DNA from: Streptomyces rhizoryzae
Lineage (GTDB): Bacteria; Actinomycetota; Actinomycetes; Streptomycetales; Streptomycetaceae
Assembly (NCBI RefSeq): GCF_023155275.1
Contig: NZ_JALMUV010000006.1
Location: forward strand, 1-64,000
DNA length: 64,000 nucleotides
Direction: 5' to 3'
Under the pieces are notes generated by a model that saw only the letters and a list, made by a program, of their open reading frames with translations, was not told the origin of the DNA and made no database searches. Shown here piece after piece: positions 17,454 to 25,170 of the stretch. The position numbers and the translations under genes were made by a program. Every line of letters starts with the position of its first letter. The stretch's first letter is position 1.

Positions 17454-19199
17454 GTGACGCAGAGCGGACAGGGTCACGACCCGCAGAATTCTGCGGCCGG
17501 CCCGGCCAGGGAGGGCATAGTCCTGCCCTCCGGCGGCGGTGACGCATGGGCGCCCGACCAGCAGGCCGCCCCGCCCGCCGGCCAGCCGTGGGGCCAGCCC
17601 TGGGGCCCCGGGCAGCCCGGCGCCGCCCCCGGCCCGCAGCCGTACGGCGGGACCCCGGCACCGGGCCACCCGGCCGCCCCGCACCCGTCCGCGCCGCTCC
17701 CGCCGCCCGCCGCCGCCCCGCAGCAGCCGATGCCGCCGCAGCAGGGCTACCCGCCCCAGGGGCAGCAGCCGATGCCGCCGATGCCGGCCGCGGCGCCCCC
17801 GATGCCCCCGCAGGCTCCCCAGCAGCAACAGCACCAGCAGCCCCACCACCAGCAGCCCGGACCGGCGCCGCAGCCGGGTGCGCAGCTGCCGCCCGCCGCG
17901 AACGACTCCGAGGCGACCACCGTGCTGCCCCTGGGCGCGCAGCCCCGGCCGGGCCACGCCCCCGGCGCCCCCGGGACCCCGGCGCCGCAGCACGCCCCGT
18001 ACGGCGCCCCGCCCGCGGCGCCCTCCGGTGAACTGGTCCGCGCGACCCCGCAGACCGGCGCGCCGCTGCCGCCCGCCGCGGGCGACGGCGACGCGACCAC
18101 CCTCCTGCCGCCCGTCGGCGGCGGCGCCCCGGGTGCCGCCCCGGAGCCGCGCGATCAGGCCACCCAGATGCTGCGCGCCGTCAAGCCGCACCAGGGCGCC
18201 CCGCAGGCCGCGCCGATGCCCGGCGCCACGGACGGCTCCGAGGCCACCCAGCTGATCCCGCCGGTCGGCGGGGCCACGGGCGCCGGCGGCCCCGGGGTGC
18301 CCGCCCCGCCGCCCGGTGCGCCGTTCGGCATCCGGCCCGGTGCGCCCGACGACCGGCCCACGCCCGCCGAGTTCGACGGCCTGTTCCGGGACGGCCCGGC
18401 CACCCCCGGGGCCGCCCCGGCGGCCGACGCCACCGCCCAGCTGCCCCGCTTCGACGAACCGGCCCACCCCCCGTACGGCCGGCCGGCCGCCCCCGGCGGC
18501 CCGTTCGCCCCCGGTGGCGGGCGCGACGACCACGCCGCCTACGAGGAGAGCGGCGGCGGGCGGCGCAGGCTTCCGGCGGCCGCGGTCGTCGGCATCGCCG
18601 TGGTGGCGCTGGCCGGCGTCGGCCTCGGCGTCGGCTGGGCGCTCAGCGGCGGCGGTGGCGACGAACCCGCCCCGAAGAAGGACCCCGGTGCCGCGCCGGC
18701 CGCGTCGGCGAAGGACGACACCTCCGCCCAGCCCGCCGACGACCCGGCCGCCGCCCAGGCCAAGGGGCTGGACGCGCTGCTCGCCGACAGCAACAACAGC
18801 CGCTCCGCGGTGATCGGCGCCGTGCAGAACATCAAGACCTGCACCAACCTCGACGGCGCGGCCGGCGACCTGCGGTCCGCCGCGGGGCAGCGCAACGACC
18901 TGATCAAGCGGCTCCGGCAGCTCCCCGTCGACAAGCTCCCGGACAGCGCCCGGCTGACCGCCGCGCTGACCAAGGCGTGGCAGTCCTCGGCGGCCGCCGA
19001 CAACCACTACGCGGCCTGGGCCGACAAGACGGCCGGCAAGGGCGGCTGCGACAAGGGCCACGCCAAGGGGGGCAAGGAGCCCGCCCAGGGGAACGCGGCC
19101 AGCGGCGCGGCCACCGAGGCCAAGAAGGAAGCCGCCGGCCTGTGGAACCCGATCGCCAAGAAGTACGGCCTGCGCGCGCACCAGCCCGAACAGCTCTGA
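17454..19199 (+). CDS. Pro/Gln-rich single-pass membrane protein with repeated Thr motifs
   Basis: A 581-residue protein. Residues 1-370 are low-complexity and rich in Pro, Ala, Gln and Gly; one membrane helix (about 375-396) follows, then a roughly 180-residue outer domain with two Cys (KTCTNL and GGCDKG). Five copies of an A-T-x-x-[LI]-[PR] motif sit in the cytoplasmic part: T155, T215, T237, T265 and T327. These resemble phosphothreonine/FHA-binding sites. GTG 17454 is chosen because AGGAG (17444-17448) is 5 nt upstream; the ATG at 17439 precedes that site. The outer domain is unrecognised. Confidence 0.8.
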   Translation: MTQSGQGHDPQNSAAGPAREGIVLPSGGGDAWAPDQQAAPPAGQPWGQPWGPGQPGAAPGPQPYGGTPAPGHPAAPHPSAPLPPPAAAPQQPMPPQQGYPPQGQQPMPPMPAAAPPMPPQAPQQQQHQQPHHQQPGPAPQPGAQLPPAANDSEATTVLPLGAQPRPGHAPGAPGTPAPQHAPYGAPPAAPSGELVRATPQTGAPLPPAAGDGDATTLLPPVGGGAPGAAPEPRDQATQMLRAVKPHQGAPQAAPMPGATDGSEATQLIPPVGGATGAGGPGVPAPPPGAPFGIRPGAPDDRPTPAEFDGLFRDGPATPGAAPAADATAQLPRFDEPAHPPYGRPAAPGGPFAPGGGRDDHAAYEESGGGRRRLPAAAVVGIAVVALAGVGLGVGWALSGGGGDEPAPKKDPGAAPAASAKDDTSAQPADDPAAAQAKGLDALLADSNNSRSAVIGAVQNIKTCTNLDGAAGDLRSAAGQRNDLIKRLRQLPVDKLPDSARLTAALTKAWQSSAAADNHYAAWADKTAGKGGCDKGHAKGGKEPAQGNAASGAATEAKKEAAGLWNPIAKKYGLRAHQPEQL

Positions 19200-19236
19200 G
19201 CCGCGCGGCGGTCGGGGCCGCCCGGGCGCACCGGCG

Positions 19237-20589
19237 TCACAGGTCGTCGGTGCGCCGCTGCTCCAGCGTCCTGGTGACGTCCACGAACCCCTCCTGGGCG
19301 GCGACCAGTTCGCCGTCCCTGACCACCTGGTACGTCACGTCCGCGTTGACGATGCGCGGGAAGTCGGCGACCGCCAGCATGTCGTCGTCGCGCCAGCGCA
19401 GCTTCGGCGTCAGCCCGCCGGTGTCGATGGCCCGCTCGCCGCGGTCCAGGGCGGTCTGGAGGGCGTGCGCGGTGACGTCCCGTACGCCCTCCGCGTCGAG
19501 CTGCCGGATCACCGCGGCGAGCACCGTGTAGGCGATCCAGGTCGTCTGCACGCCCTGGTCGGCCGGGTCGACGCGGTTGTCGCCGAACGCCTCCTGGGTG
19601 ATCACCTCGCGCATCGGCCGCCAGCGCGGGTCGCCCGCGGCCGGGTACCAGCCGGTGATGTCCGCGCCCTCCAGCGGCCCCGAGGCGCCGCCGGTGCGGT
19701 CCACCAGCGCCTGGTCGACGCTGCCCAGCACCGACCCGATGCGCACCTTCGGGCTGTCCTCCTGGAGGCGCCGGAAGGAGTCGAAGAAGGTGTCGGTGTG
19801 GTCGCCGAGCGAGGCGTTCAGACAGGCGCCGGGTGCCGTCCCGGTGGCCGCGGCGGTCCCAGGGGCGGCCGGGGGCGCGCCCACCGCCTTCAGCGCGGCG
19901 GCCACCTGCGCCGAGTAGTCGGTGCCGTCGTCGGGCGCCTTGATGTCCGCGGCGGCCCGCCGGCCCCCGGCTCCCTGCGGTCCGCTGCCGAGCCCGGCGT
20001 CGATCAGGCCGGGCATCTGGTCGCCCTGGACGGTGTCCGGGCGGACCAGCGCCACCCGCCGGCAGTCGCCCGCCAACTGGCGGCCGTTCCCGGCCAGCAG
20101 GGCCGCCTGGCCGCCGTTGACCGGGTACGACAGCGGGCTGGCGAACTCCTCGGCGGAGGCGCCGTACCCGCCGATGTACGGGATCCCCGCCACCTCCAGC
20201 GGCGACATGAACGCCCGTCCCCACCGGCTGTACGAGCCGACCACCGCGACCGCCCCGGCGTCCACCGCACGCTGGGCGCAGCCGGTGGCCTCCACCGAGT
20301 CGTCGTGCTCGTTGCAGGTGAGGACCTTCAGGGGGTGGCCGGCGATCCCGCCGCGGGAGTTGACCCAGCGCGCGTACGCCTGCGCCATGGCCGGCATCCC
20401 CGGCATGTTGGTCGTCCGGGTGCCCTCGGGCGCCCAGGTCATCACCGTGACCGGCTCCCGCTCCCCGGATCGCGCCCCGGGGAGGGAGCCGCAGCCGGAC
20501 AGCAGCGACGCGATGACCGCCGTGCACGCCACCGCGGCGGCGGGGCCGTGCGGGGAGGGGCGGGGGGAGGGGCGTCGCCGTCCGGTCAT
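19237..20589 (-). CDS. branched-chain-amino-acid-type substrate-binding lipoprotein
   Basis: A 450-residue extracytoplasmic binding protein of the periplasmic-binding type I (LivK/urea) class. A signal peptide ends in the lipobox LLSGC. The fold signature includes NSRGGIAGHPLKVLTCNEHDD (key NSRGGIAGHPL), AVAVVGSYS and IPYIGGYGASAEEF. No permease or ATPase gene adjoins it, so it is either an orphan binding protein or a receptor. It converges on the preceding membrane-protein gene. ATG 20589 lacks a strong ribosome binding site. Confidence 0.85.
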   Translation of the reverse strand: MTGRRRPSPRPSPHGPAAAVACTAVIASLLSGCGSLPGARSGEREPVTVMTWAPEGTRTTNMPGMPAMAQAYARWVNSRGGIAGHPLKVLTCNEHDDSVEATGCAQRAVDAGAVAVVGSYSRWGRAFMSPLEVAGIPYIGGYGASAEEFASPLSYPVNGGQAALLAGNGRQLAGDCRRVALVRPDTVQGDQMPGLIDAGLGSGPQGAGGRRAAADIKAPDDGTDYSAQVAAALKAVGAPPAAPGTAAATGTAPGACLNASLGDHTDTFFDSFRRLQEDSPKVRIGSVLGSVDQALVDRTGGASGPLEGADITGWYPAAGDPRWRPMREVITQEAFGDNRVDPADQGVQTTWIAYTVLAAVIRQLDAEGVRDVTAHALQTALDRGERAIDTGGLTPKLRWRDDDMLAVADFPRIVNADVTYQVVRDGELVAAQEGFVDVTRTLEQRRTDDL

Positions 20590-20672
20590 GGCCCCGCAGC
20601 CTTCCGCGCCCCCCGGAACGGCCGAGTGACGGCCGGTCAACGGATGGTGACGCCGGGGTGAACTCCGGGGGG

Positions 20673-20690
20673 CCGATTGCGCGCAATCGG
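20673..20690. promoter_or_regulatory. 18-bp perfect palindrome in a divergent promoter region
   Basis: CCGATTGCG is followed directly by its complement CGCAATCGG. The site is 83 bp upstream of the binding-lipoprotein start and 70 bp upstream of the SCO4402-family start. A perfect 18-bp palindrome in a shared promoter region is a good candidate for a dimeric repressor site; the TTGC/GCAA core recalls MarR-type operators, but no regulator is identified. Confidence 0.5.
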
Positions 20691-20760
20691 GAGGAACGTA
20701 CGATCGCATGCTGTGCAAGGTTCGGAGAAGTCTTCCCGTCGCGGCCGCCGCTCGACCACC

Positions 20761-21219
20761 ATGGGCGGTATGCCGCTCACTGACATGCCGTGGTGGCGCT
20801 GGCGCAGCAATGTGCGCTCCGCGCTGCACATGCTCTCCGACCCGCTCTTCCAGCAGCACACCTGGCTGGCCGGCCGCCCCGGCTACGGAGACGTGACCGA
20901 CGCCGTGTACCGCCTCGTCGAGGACACCTGGCTGGACAACTGGTCCGCCGACAAGTACATCGGCACGATCTTCCGCGACGAGCGGGAGGCGCAGCTGGTG
21001 GACGCCGCCGTCCTGCGGGTGCTGCGGATCATGCACCAGGTGGGGGCGGACGCCCCGGTCGCCGCCTACCTGGAGCACCCCAACTGGCCCGACGCCGTCC
21101 GGGCCGCCCGGGAGGCGCACGTCCAGCTGGCGGCCGCGGACGGTGACGACCCGGATACCGCACCGCACTCCCTGGACGCGCTGGCGGCGCTGACCGGCGC
21201 CCTGCGCGCCCCGGCGTGA
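20761..21219 (+). CDS. SCO4402-family conserved protein
   Basis: A 152-residue soluble protein matching the actinobacterial family typified by SCO4402. The conserved opening is MPWWRWRSNVRSALHMLSDP, followed by WLDNWSADKYIGTIF and VLRIMHQVGADAP. No catalytic motif is apparent, and function is unknown. ATG 20761 is used; ATG 20770 is equally possible, and a longer frame to TTG 20677 would run through the palindrome and is unlikely. It precedes purU by 58 bp on the same strand. Confidence 0.8.
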   Translation: MGGMPLTDMPWWRWRSNVRSALHMLSDPLFQQHTWLAGRPGYGDVTDAVYRLVEDTWLDNWSADKYIGTIFRDEREAQLVDAAVLRVLRIMHQVGADAPVAAYLEHPNWPDAVRAAREAHVQLAAADGDDPDTAPHSLDALAALTGALRAPA

Positions 21220-21277
21220 GCGGTGCCCGCCCCGCCCGGGTCCGGCCGGCCCGGCGGATGTGCGACCCTATGAGGTC

Positions 21278-22168
21278 ATGAGCGAGTCGCAGCCCACCCA
21301 GTCCGGCCAGCACGACCGGAACGACCAGTACGTCCTCACCCTGTCCTGCCCGGACAAGCAGGGCATCGTGCACGCCGTGTCCAGCTATCTCTTCATCACC
21401 GGCTGCAACATCGAGGACAGCCAGCAGTACGGCGACCGGGACACCGGGCTGTTCTTCATGCGGGTCCACTTCAGCGCGGACGCGCCGGTGGACGTGGCGA
21501 AGCTGCGCGCCAGCTTCGCGGCGGTGGGCGACTCGTTCGGCATGGACTGGCAGATCCACCGGGCCGACGAGAAGATGCGGATCGTCCTGATGGTGTCCAA
21601 GTTCGGGCACTGCCTGAACGACCTGCTCTTCCGCTCCCGGATCGGCGCGCTGCCGGTCGAGATCGCCGCCGTCGTCTCCAACCACACCGACTTCGCCGAG
21701 CTGGTCGGCTCCTACGGGATCCCGTTCCACCACATCCCGGTGACCAAGGACACCAAGGCACAGGCCGAGGCCCAGCTGCTGGAGCTGGTGGAGAAGGAGC
21801 GGGTCGAGCTGGTGGTGCTCGCCCGCTACATGCAGGTGCTCTCCGACGACCTGTGCAAGGCGCTGGCCGGCCGGGTCATCAACATCCACCACTCCTTCCT
21901 CCCCAGCTTCAAGGGCGCCCGGCCCTACCACCAGGCGCACGCCCGGGGTGTGAAGCTGATCGGCGCGACCGCGCACTACGTCACCGCCGACCTCGACGAG
22001 GGCCCGATCATCGAGCAGGAGGTCGAGCGGGTCGGCCATGAGGTCACCCCGGACCAGCTCGTGGCGATCGGCCGGGACGTCGAGTGCCAGGCGCTGGCGC
22101 GGGCCGTGAAGTGGCACAGCGAGCGCCGGGTGCTGCTCAACGGCACCCGCACGGTGGTCTTCGCCTGA
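21278..22168 (+). CDS. purU: formyltetrahydrofolate deformylase
   Basis: This enzyme hydrolyses 10-formyltetrahydrofolate to formate and tetrahydrofolate, balancing one-carbon pools and feeding purine synthesis. The 296-residue protein has an N-terminal ACT domain (about 12-95, from YVLTLSCPDKQGIVHAV) and a C-terminal formyltransferase-like domain with NIHHSFLPSFKGARPY, HYVTADLDEGPII and the catalytic Asn-His-Asp set. ATG 21278 is chosen over 21260 because GAGG lies just before it and the frame upstream is not conserved. Its last codons are tandemly duplicated in the DNA. Confidence 0.95.
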   Translation: MSESQPTQSGQHDRNDQYVLTLSCPDKQGIVHAVSSYLFITGCNIEDSQQYGDRDTGLFFMRVHFSADAPVDVAKLRASFAAVGDSFGMDWQIHRADEKMRIVLMVSKFGHCLNDLLFRSRIGALPVEIAAVVSNHTDFAELVGSYGIPFHHIPVTKDTKAQAEAQLLELVEKERVELVVLARYMQVLSDDLCKALAGRVINIHHSFLPSFKGARPYHQAHARGVKLIGATAHYVTADLDEGPIIEQEVERVGHEVTPDQLVAIGRDVECQALARAVKWHSERRVLLNGTRTVVFA

Positions 22169-22198
22169 GGTCCGCGGTGGTCTTCACCTGAGGTCCGC
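22153..22198 (+). repeat. 23-bp tandem duplication of the purU 3' end
   Basis: GGTGGTCTTC-G-CCTGAGGTCCGC (22153-22175) is repeated at 22176-22198 with a single G-to-A change. The first copy contains the purU stop codon, so the second lies outside the gene. It looks like a recent slippage or local duplication event. Confidence 0.85.
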
Positions 22199-22203
22199 CC
22201 CGG

Positions 22204-22223
22204 CCGGCCGCCAGGGCGGCCGG
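22204..22223. terminator. bidirectional hairpin between purU and the anti-sigma gene
   Basis: CCGGCCGC (22204-22211) and GCGGCCGG (22216-22223) form an 8-bp stem around a CAGG tetraloop, centred between two converging genes. Confidence 0.5.
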
Positions 22224-22240
22224 GACGGACCGGCGGCGCC

Positions 22241-23467
22241 TCACAGGCGGGACAGCGCCGCCGTCGCGAACAGCACCTCGCGGATCGCCTCGCGCTCGCC
22301 GTCCTGTCCCGCCGCGGCCTCCTCCGGCGCGATGTGCCCGGCCGCCAGCTGGCAGAACTCGTCGCTGTCCAGGGCGATGTGGGCGACCGCGCACTCCGGT
22401 GAGCCGACCGCGCCGGGGGAGTCCAGGGCTATGTACCAGTCGCCGCCGCCGTTGCCCTCGACCTCCAGGTGGAGCGAGCGGCCCGGGGCGCCCGCGGCGA
22501 CCAGCCGCCGCGGCGGTGCGGCCAGTCCGGCCCGCCGCCGCTGGGCGAGCGCGGCGGGCAGCAGCCGGGCCGCGAGGTCGACCAGCAGATGCAGATGGCC
22601 GGAGCCCGGTGGTTTGTACGGGTAGTCCACCGCCTCGGCGATGTCCCCGGCGTGCACCCAGGTCTCGAAGGCCCGGTCCAGGAACGCGTCCCGCAGGGTG
22701 AGGCTGAACTTCCCGTAGGGGACCGGGAGTTCGGCGACGCCGCCGCCCGCGAACGAGGCCGTTCTGGTCAGTGCCTGGCTCTGGTCGCGCCACGGCCCGT
22801 GCGGCGCCCGCGGGTCCGGGTCCTCGCCCAGGGCGCGCCAGTACGCCTCGGTGCGGCGGCGCGGGCCCGGGCGCTCCGGTGCGGCGGGGCCCAGCGGATC
22901 GGGCAGCCCGAGGGCCGTCGCGGCCATCCCGTCCACCGCCAGCAGGTGCCCGATCACCCCGGCGACGGTGGTGCCGCGCTCGACCGGCTCCCGGCCGTCG
23001 AACCAGCGCAGCCGCACCGGCGCCCGCCACTCCGCCTCGCCCATGTCGCGCAGCAGGGCGTCCAGCTTGGCGGCCTCCGCGTCGTAGGGCGTCGCCCACT
23101 CCGGGACCGGGATCCGGGCCGGGCGGCGGCCCAGGCAGCCCTCCAGGACCCGGGACCGCAGCAGTGGATTGAGGTCGAGGCTGTCGGCGGGGTGCAGCAG
23201 CGCCACCGCGTCGCGCAGTCGCAGCGCCTCGTCGGCGCAGGGGGCGCAGTCGGTCAGATGCGCCTCGACGGCGGCCGTCTCCTCCGCGGAGCAGGCGGCC
23301 AGCGCCCAGGCGCCCAGCAGCGACTTGAGGACCTTGTGGGACGGGGCGGCCGGCGGGGGGCGGGGCCGGGTCCGGAGCGGGCGTCCGGCGGGGGACGGGC
23401 GGGAGGTCGGGCAGCGGGCCGCGGTCCTCCGCCGCGGGGCGCGGGGACGGTATCCGGGGCCGCTCAC
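22241..23467 (-). CDS. anti-sigma factor (zinc finger) fused to maleylpyruvate-isomerase-like domain
   Basis: Residues 45-90 carry a zinc-type anti-sigma domain with H-x3-C-x2-C (VEAHLTDCAPCADEAL). The rest resembles the mycothiol-dependent maleylpyruvate isomerase N-terminal fold, including LDALLRDMGEAEW, TVAGVIGHLLAVDG and AFETWVHAGDIAEAV. It should hold its partner sigma factor, encoded immediately upstream, inactive. The first roughly 40 codons of this frame read as Arg/Pro-rich nonsense. A different frame starting with GTG 23516, overlapping the sigma stop as GTGA, encodes a more plausible N-terminus and could join here through one base in the C6 run (23355-23360). A frameshift or sequencing error is therefore likely. 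Confidence 0.8.
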   Translation of the reverse strand: MSGPGYRPRAPRRRTAARCPTSRPSPAGRPLRTRPRPPPAAPSHKVLKSLLGAWALAACSAEETAAVEAHLTDCAPCADEALRLRDAVALLHPADSLDLNPLLRSRVLEGCLGRRPARIPVPEWATPYDAEAAKLDALLRDMGEAEWRAPVRLRWFDGREPVERGTTVAGVIGHLLAVDGMAATALGLPDPLGPAAPERPGPRRRTEAYWRALGEDPDPRAPHGPWRDQSQALTRTASFAGGGVAELPVPYGKFSLTLRDAFLDRAFETWVHAGDIAEAVDYPYKPPGSGHLHLLVDLAARLLPAALAQRRRAGLAAPPRRLVAAGAPGRSLHLEVEGNGGGDWYIALDSPGAVGSPECAVAHIALDSDEFCQLAAGHIAPEEAAAGQDGEREAIREVLFATAALSRL

Positions 23468-23512
23468 CGGGGCCGCCGGGCCGCTCGCGGCCGTCCCACT
23501 CGTCCGGGCCCC

Positions 23513-24175
23513 TCACCGCGACCGCCCCTGGCCCGTACCGGGCGGGGAGGGGTGCGGCGGGCGCGTGGTCTGCGGGCCCCGGGCGGTGCCGCGGCGCATC
23601 GGGACGGCCGGCAGGGCCTGGTGGTTGTGGGCGGTGGACAGCAGCTGGAGGCCCAGGCGGAGCCGGCGCCGCGCCTCGTCCTCGGTGACGCCGAGGTCGG
23701 CGGCGGTCTGGCGGTAGTCCCGGCGCTGGAAGTACGCCAGCTCCAGGGCCTCCCGCAGCGGGGCGGGCATGGACGTGACGATGTAGTCGGCGCGGGCCGC
23801 GGTGGACGCCTCGTGGATCCGCCGCTCCAGCTCCCGCTCCGCCTCGGCGGGCGCCGCCCCGCCCCCGCCGTCGCCGGGCGCCGCCGCGGCCCCGGTCCGG
23901 CGCAGCCGCTGGACGGCCTGGTGGCGGGTGATCCCGGCCACCCAGGAGCGCAGCGAACCCTGCTTGGGGTCGTAGGTGTCCGGGTGCTCCCAGACGTAGC
24001 CGAAGACCTCGCGGGTGATGCGGTCGGCGGCGTCCTCGTCCGCCAGGACGCGGTAGGCGAGGCTGTGCACCAGGGAGGCGAAACGGTCGTAGAGCTCGCC
24101 GAGCGCGGCCGCTTCGCCGCGGGCGAGCCGCTGCTGCATCCGCCTGTCCCAGCGCGGTGGTGCGTCATGTGCCAT
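23513..24175 (-). CDS. ECF-type RNA polymerase sigma factor
   Basis: A 220-residue sigma-70 family factor. Region 2 is visible in LGELYDRFASLVHSLAYRVLADEDAADRITREVF (key LYDRFASLVHSLA and DAADRITREVFGYVWE) with WVAGITRHQAVQRLRR. Region 4 follows as MPAPLREALELAYFQRRDYRQTAADLGVTEDEARRRL (key YRQTAADLGV). The C-terminus is Pro-rich. It is encoded directly before its presumed anti-sigma factor. The ATG at 24175 follows a GGGGG run; a longer frame to 24298 is low-complexity and rejected. Confidence 0.9.
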   Translation of the reverse strand: MAHDAPPRWDRRMQQRLARGEAAALGELYDRFASLVHSLAYRVLADEDAADRITREVFGYVWEHPDTYDPKQGSLRSWVAGITRHQAVQRLRRTGAAAAPGDGGGGAAPAEAERELERRIHEASTAARADYIVTSMPAPLREALELAYFQRRDYRQTAADLGVTEDEARRRLRLGLQLLSTAHNHQALPAVPMRRGTARGPQTTRPPHPSPPGTGQGRSR

Positions 24176-24717
24176 GGGACCCCCATCCCTGCCCGTCGCG
24201 GCCGTGCCCACACCCCGGCCGGCGCCGCGCCGGGACCGCCCCCGCGGTCCGGCGCCCGTGTGCGGGGCCCGCGGTGGAACCGGGCCCCGCGCCGTCACTT
24301 TCGACCACTGTCGTACCCGTGCTCACCCCTCCGCTCACGATCGCCGGTGCGTCACCCGATCCGGCGGCCCGCCGGCCCGCGCCGGGCGGCGGACGGACCA
24401 CCGCGACCGAGAGTAGTGCGCCGGTGTGACAGCGCAGGCGCCTTTGCGGCAAAGCCGGACCGGCGGGCGCCCCGGATGGTAAGGGCGCGGCGCGGACGGG
24501 TGGGGGAGCCGCCGGAGCGCGCGATCGAAGTCGAGCGGGGCCGACCGTTCCCGCCCGGATCGGGCCATGTGTTACGCGGGTGTGACCGGTTGCGGGCGAA
24601 AACCCGCCGCCCGCTGGGCATAGCCTTGGGGGGCACGGCCTGCCGGCGCCGCGGAACCGCAGAAGCGTTTCAGGGGGGACGGGCCGGGCAGTCGAGCCGG
24701 GGAAGGGTGGGCTCCGG
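24176..24717. other. sigma factor - anti-sigma antagonist divergent intergenic region
   Basis: This 542-bp interval holds no gene that I can support. It contains a short palindrome CTTTGC-G-GCAAAG at 24442-24454 and a GCGGGC/GCCCGC-type hairpin near 24592-24612, either of which might be regulatory. The presence of two divergent promoters is inferred from gene orientation. Confidence 0.5.
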
Positions 24718-25143
24718 ATGACCGTCGGGACACATCCGGTCCGCAAGCGAGCGAAAGGCTTCGAGCGCGTGTCGTTGAAGGTGGCAGAGGACGAAAAGGG
24801 CCCCTGGGCCGTACTCCAGGTCTCCGGCGAGATGGACCTGGTCACATCGCCGGCGGTCCGCCAGCACGTGCACGACGCGGTGGCCGAGGGCCGGCGCTCC
24901 GTGGTGCTGGACCTGTCCGGCGTGCGGTTCTGCGACTCCAGCGGGGTGGGCGTGCTGATCGCCGCCCGCCGGCTGATGCGCTCCTGCCAGGGCCGGCTGC
25001 GGCTGATCCTGCCCGCCCAGGGGGCCGTCGACGGCTCCCACGTCAACCGCGTCCTGGCCGCCCTCGGAGTCCGCCGGCTCTTCGAGGTCTACCCCGACCT
25101 GTCCACCGCCGTGGACGAGGCGGCGGCCCCGCTCTCGGCCTGA
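24718..25143 (+). CDS. anti-sigma factor antagonist (STAS domain)
   Basis: A 141-residue STAS protein of the SpoIIAA/BldG class. It has the phosphorylatable-Ser loop in VVLDLSGVRFCDSSGVGVLI, where the first Ser of DSSG is the usual kinase target. The fold covers residues 22-125. It would sequester an anti-sigma factor or kinase when unphosphorylated. Location next to an ECF sigma/anti-sigma pair suggests a partner-switching role, but ECF zinc anti-sigma factors are not usual STAS targets. ATG 24718 follows GGGTGGG; GTG 24769 would remove a conserved basic segment. Confidence 0.88.
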   Translation: MTVGTHPVRKRAKGFERVSLKVAEDEKGPWAVLQVSGEMDLVTSPAVRQHVHDAVAEGRRSVVLDLSGVRFCDSSGVGVLIAARRLMRSCQGRLRLILPAQGAVDGSHVNRVLAALGVRRLFEVYPDLSTAVDEAAAPLSA

Positions 25144-25170
25144 ACCGGCCGGCCCGCCGCCCCCGCTCCC

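Noticed and set aside
20677..20760. TTG-initiated extension of the SCO4402-family protein
   Set aside because: It would start inside the 18-bp palindrome and adds an Arg/Ser-rich segment not typical of the family.
24442..24454. CTTTGC-G-GCAAAG palindrome as a sigma/anti-sigma operator
   Set aside because: Only 6-bp arms, single copy, and no positional relation to a recognisable promoter.
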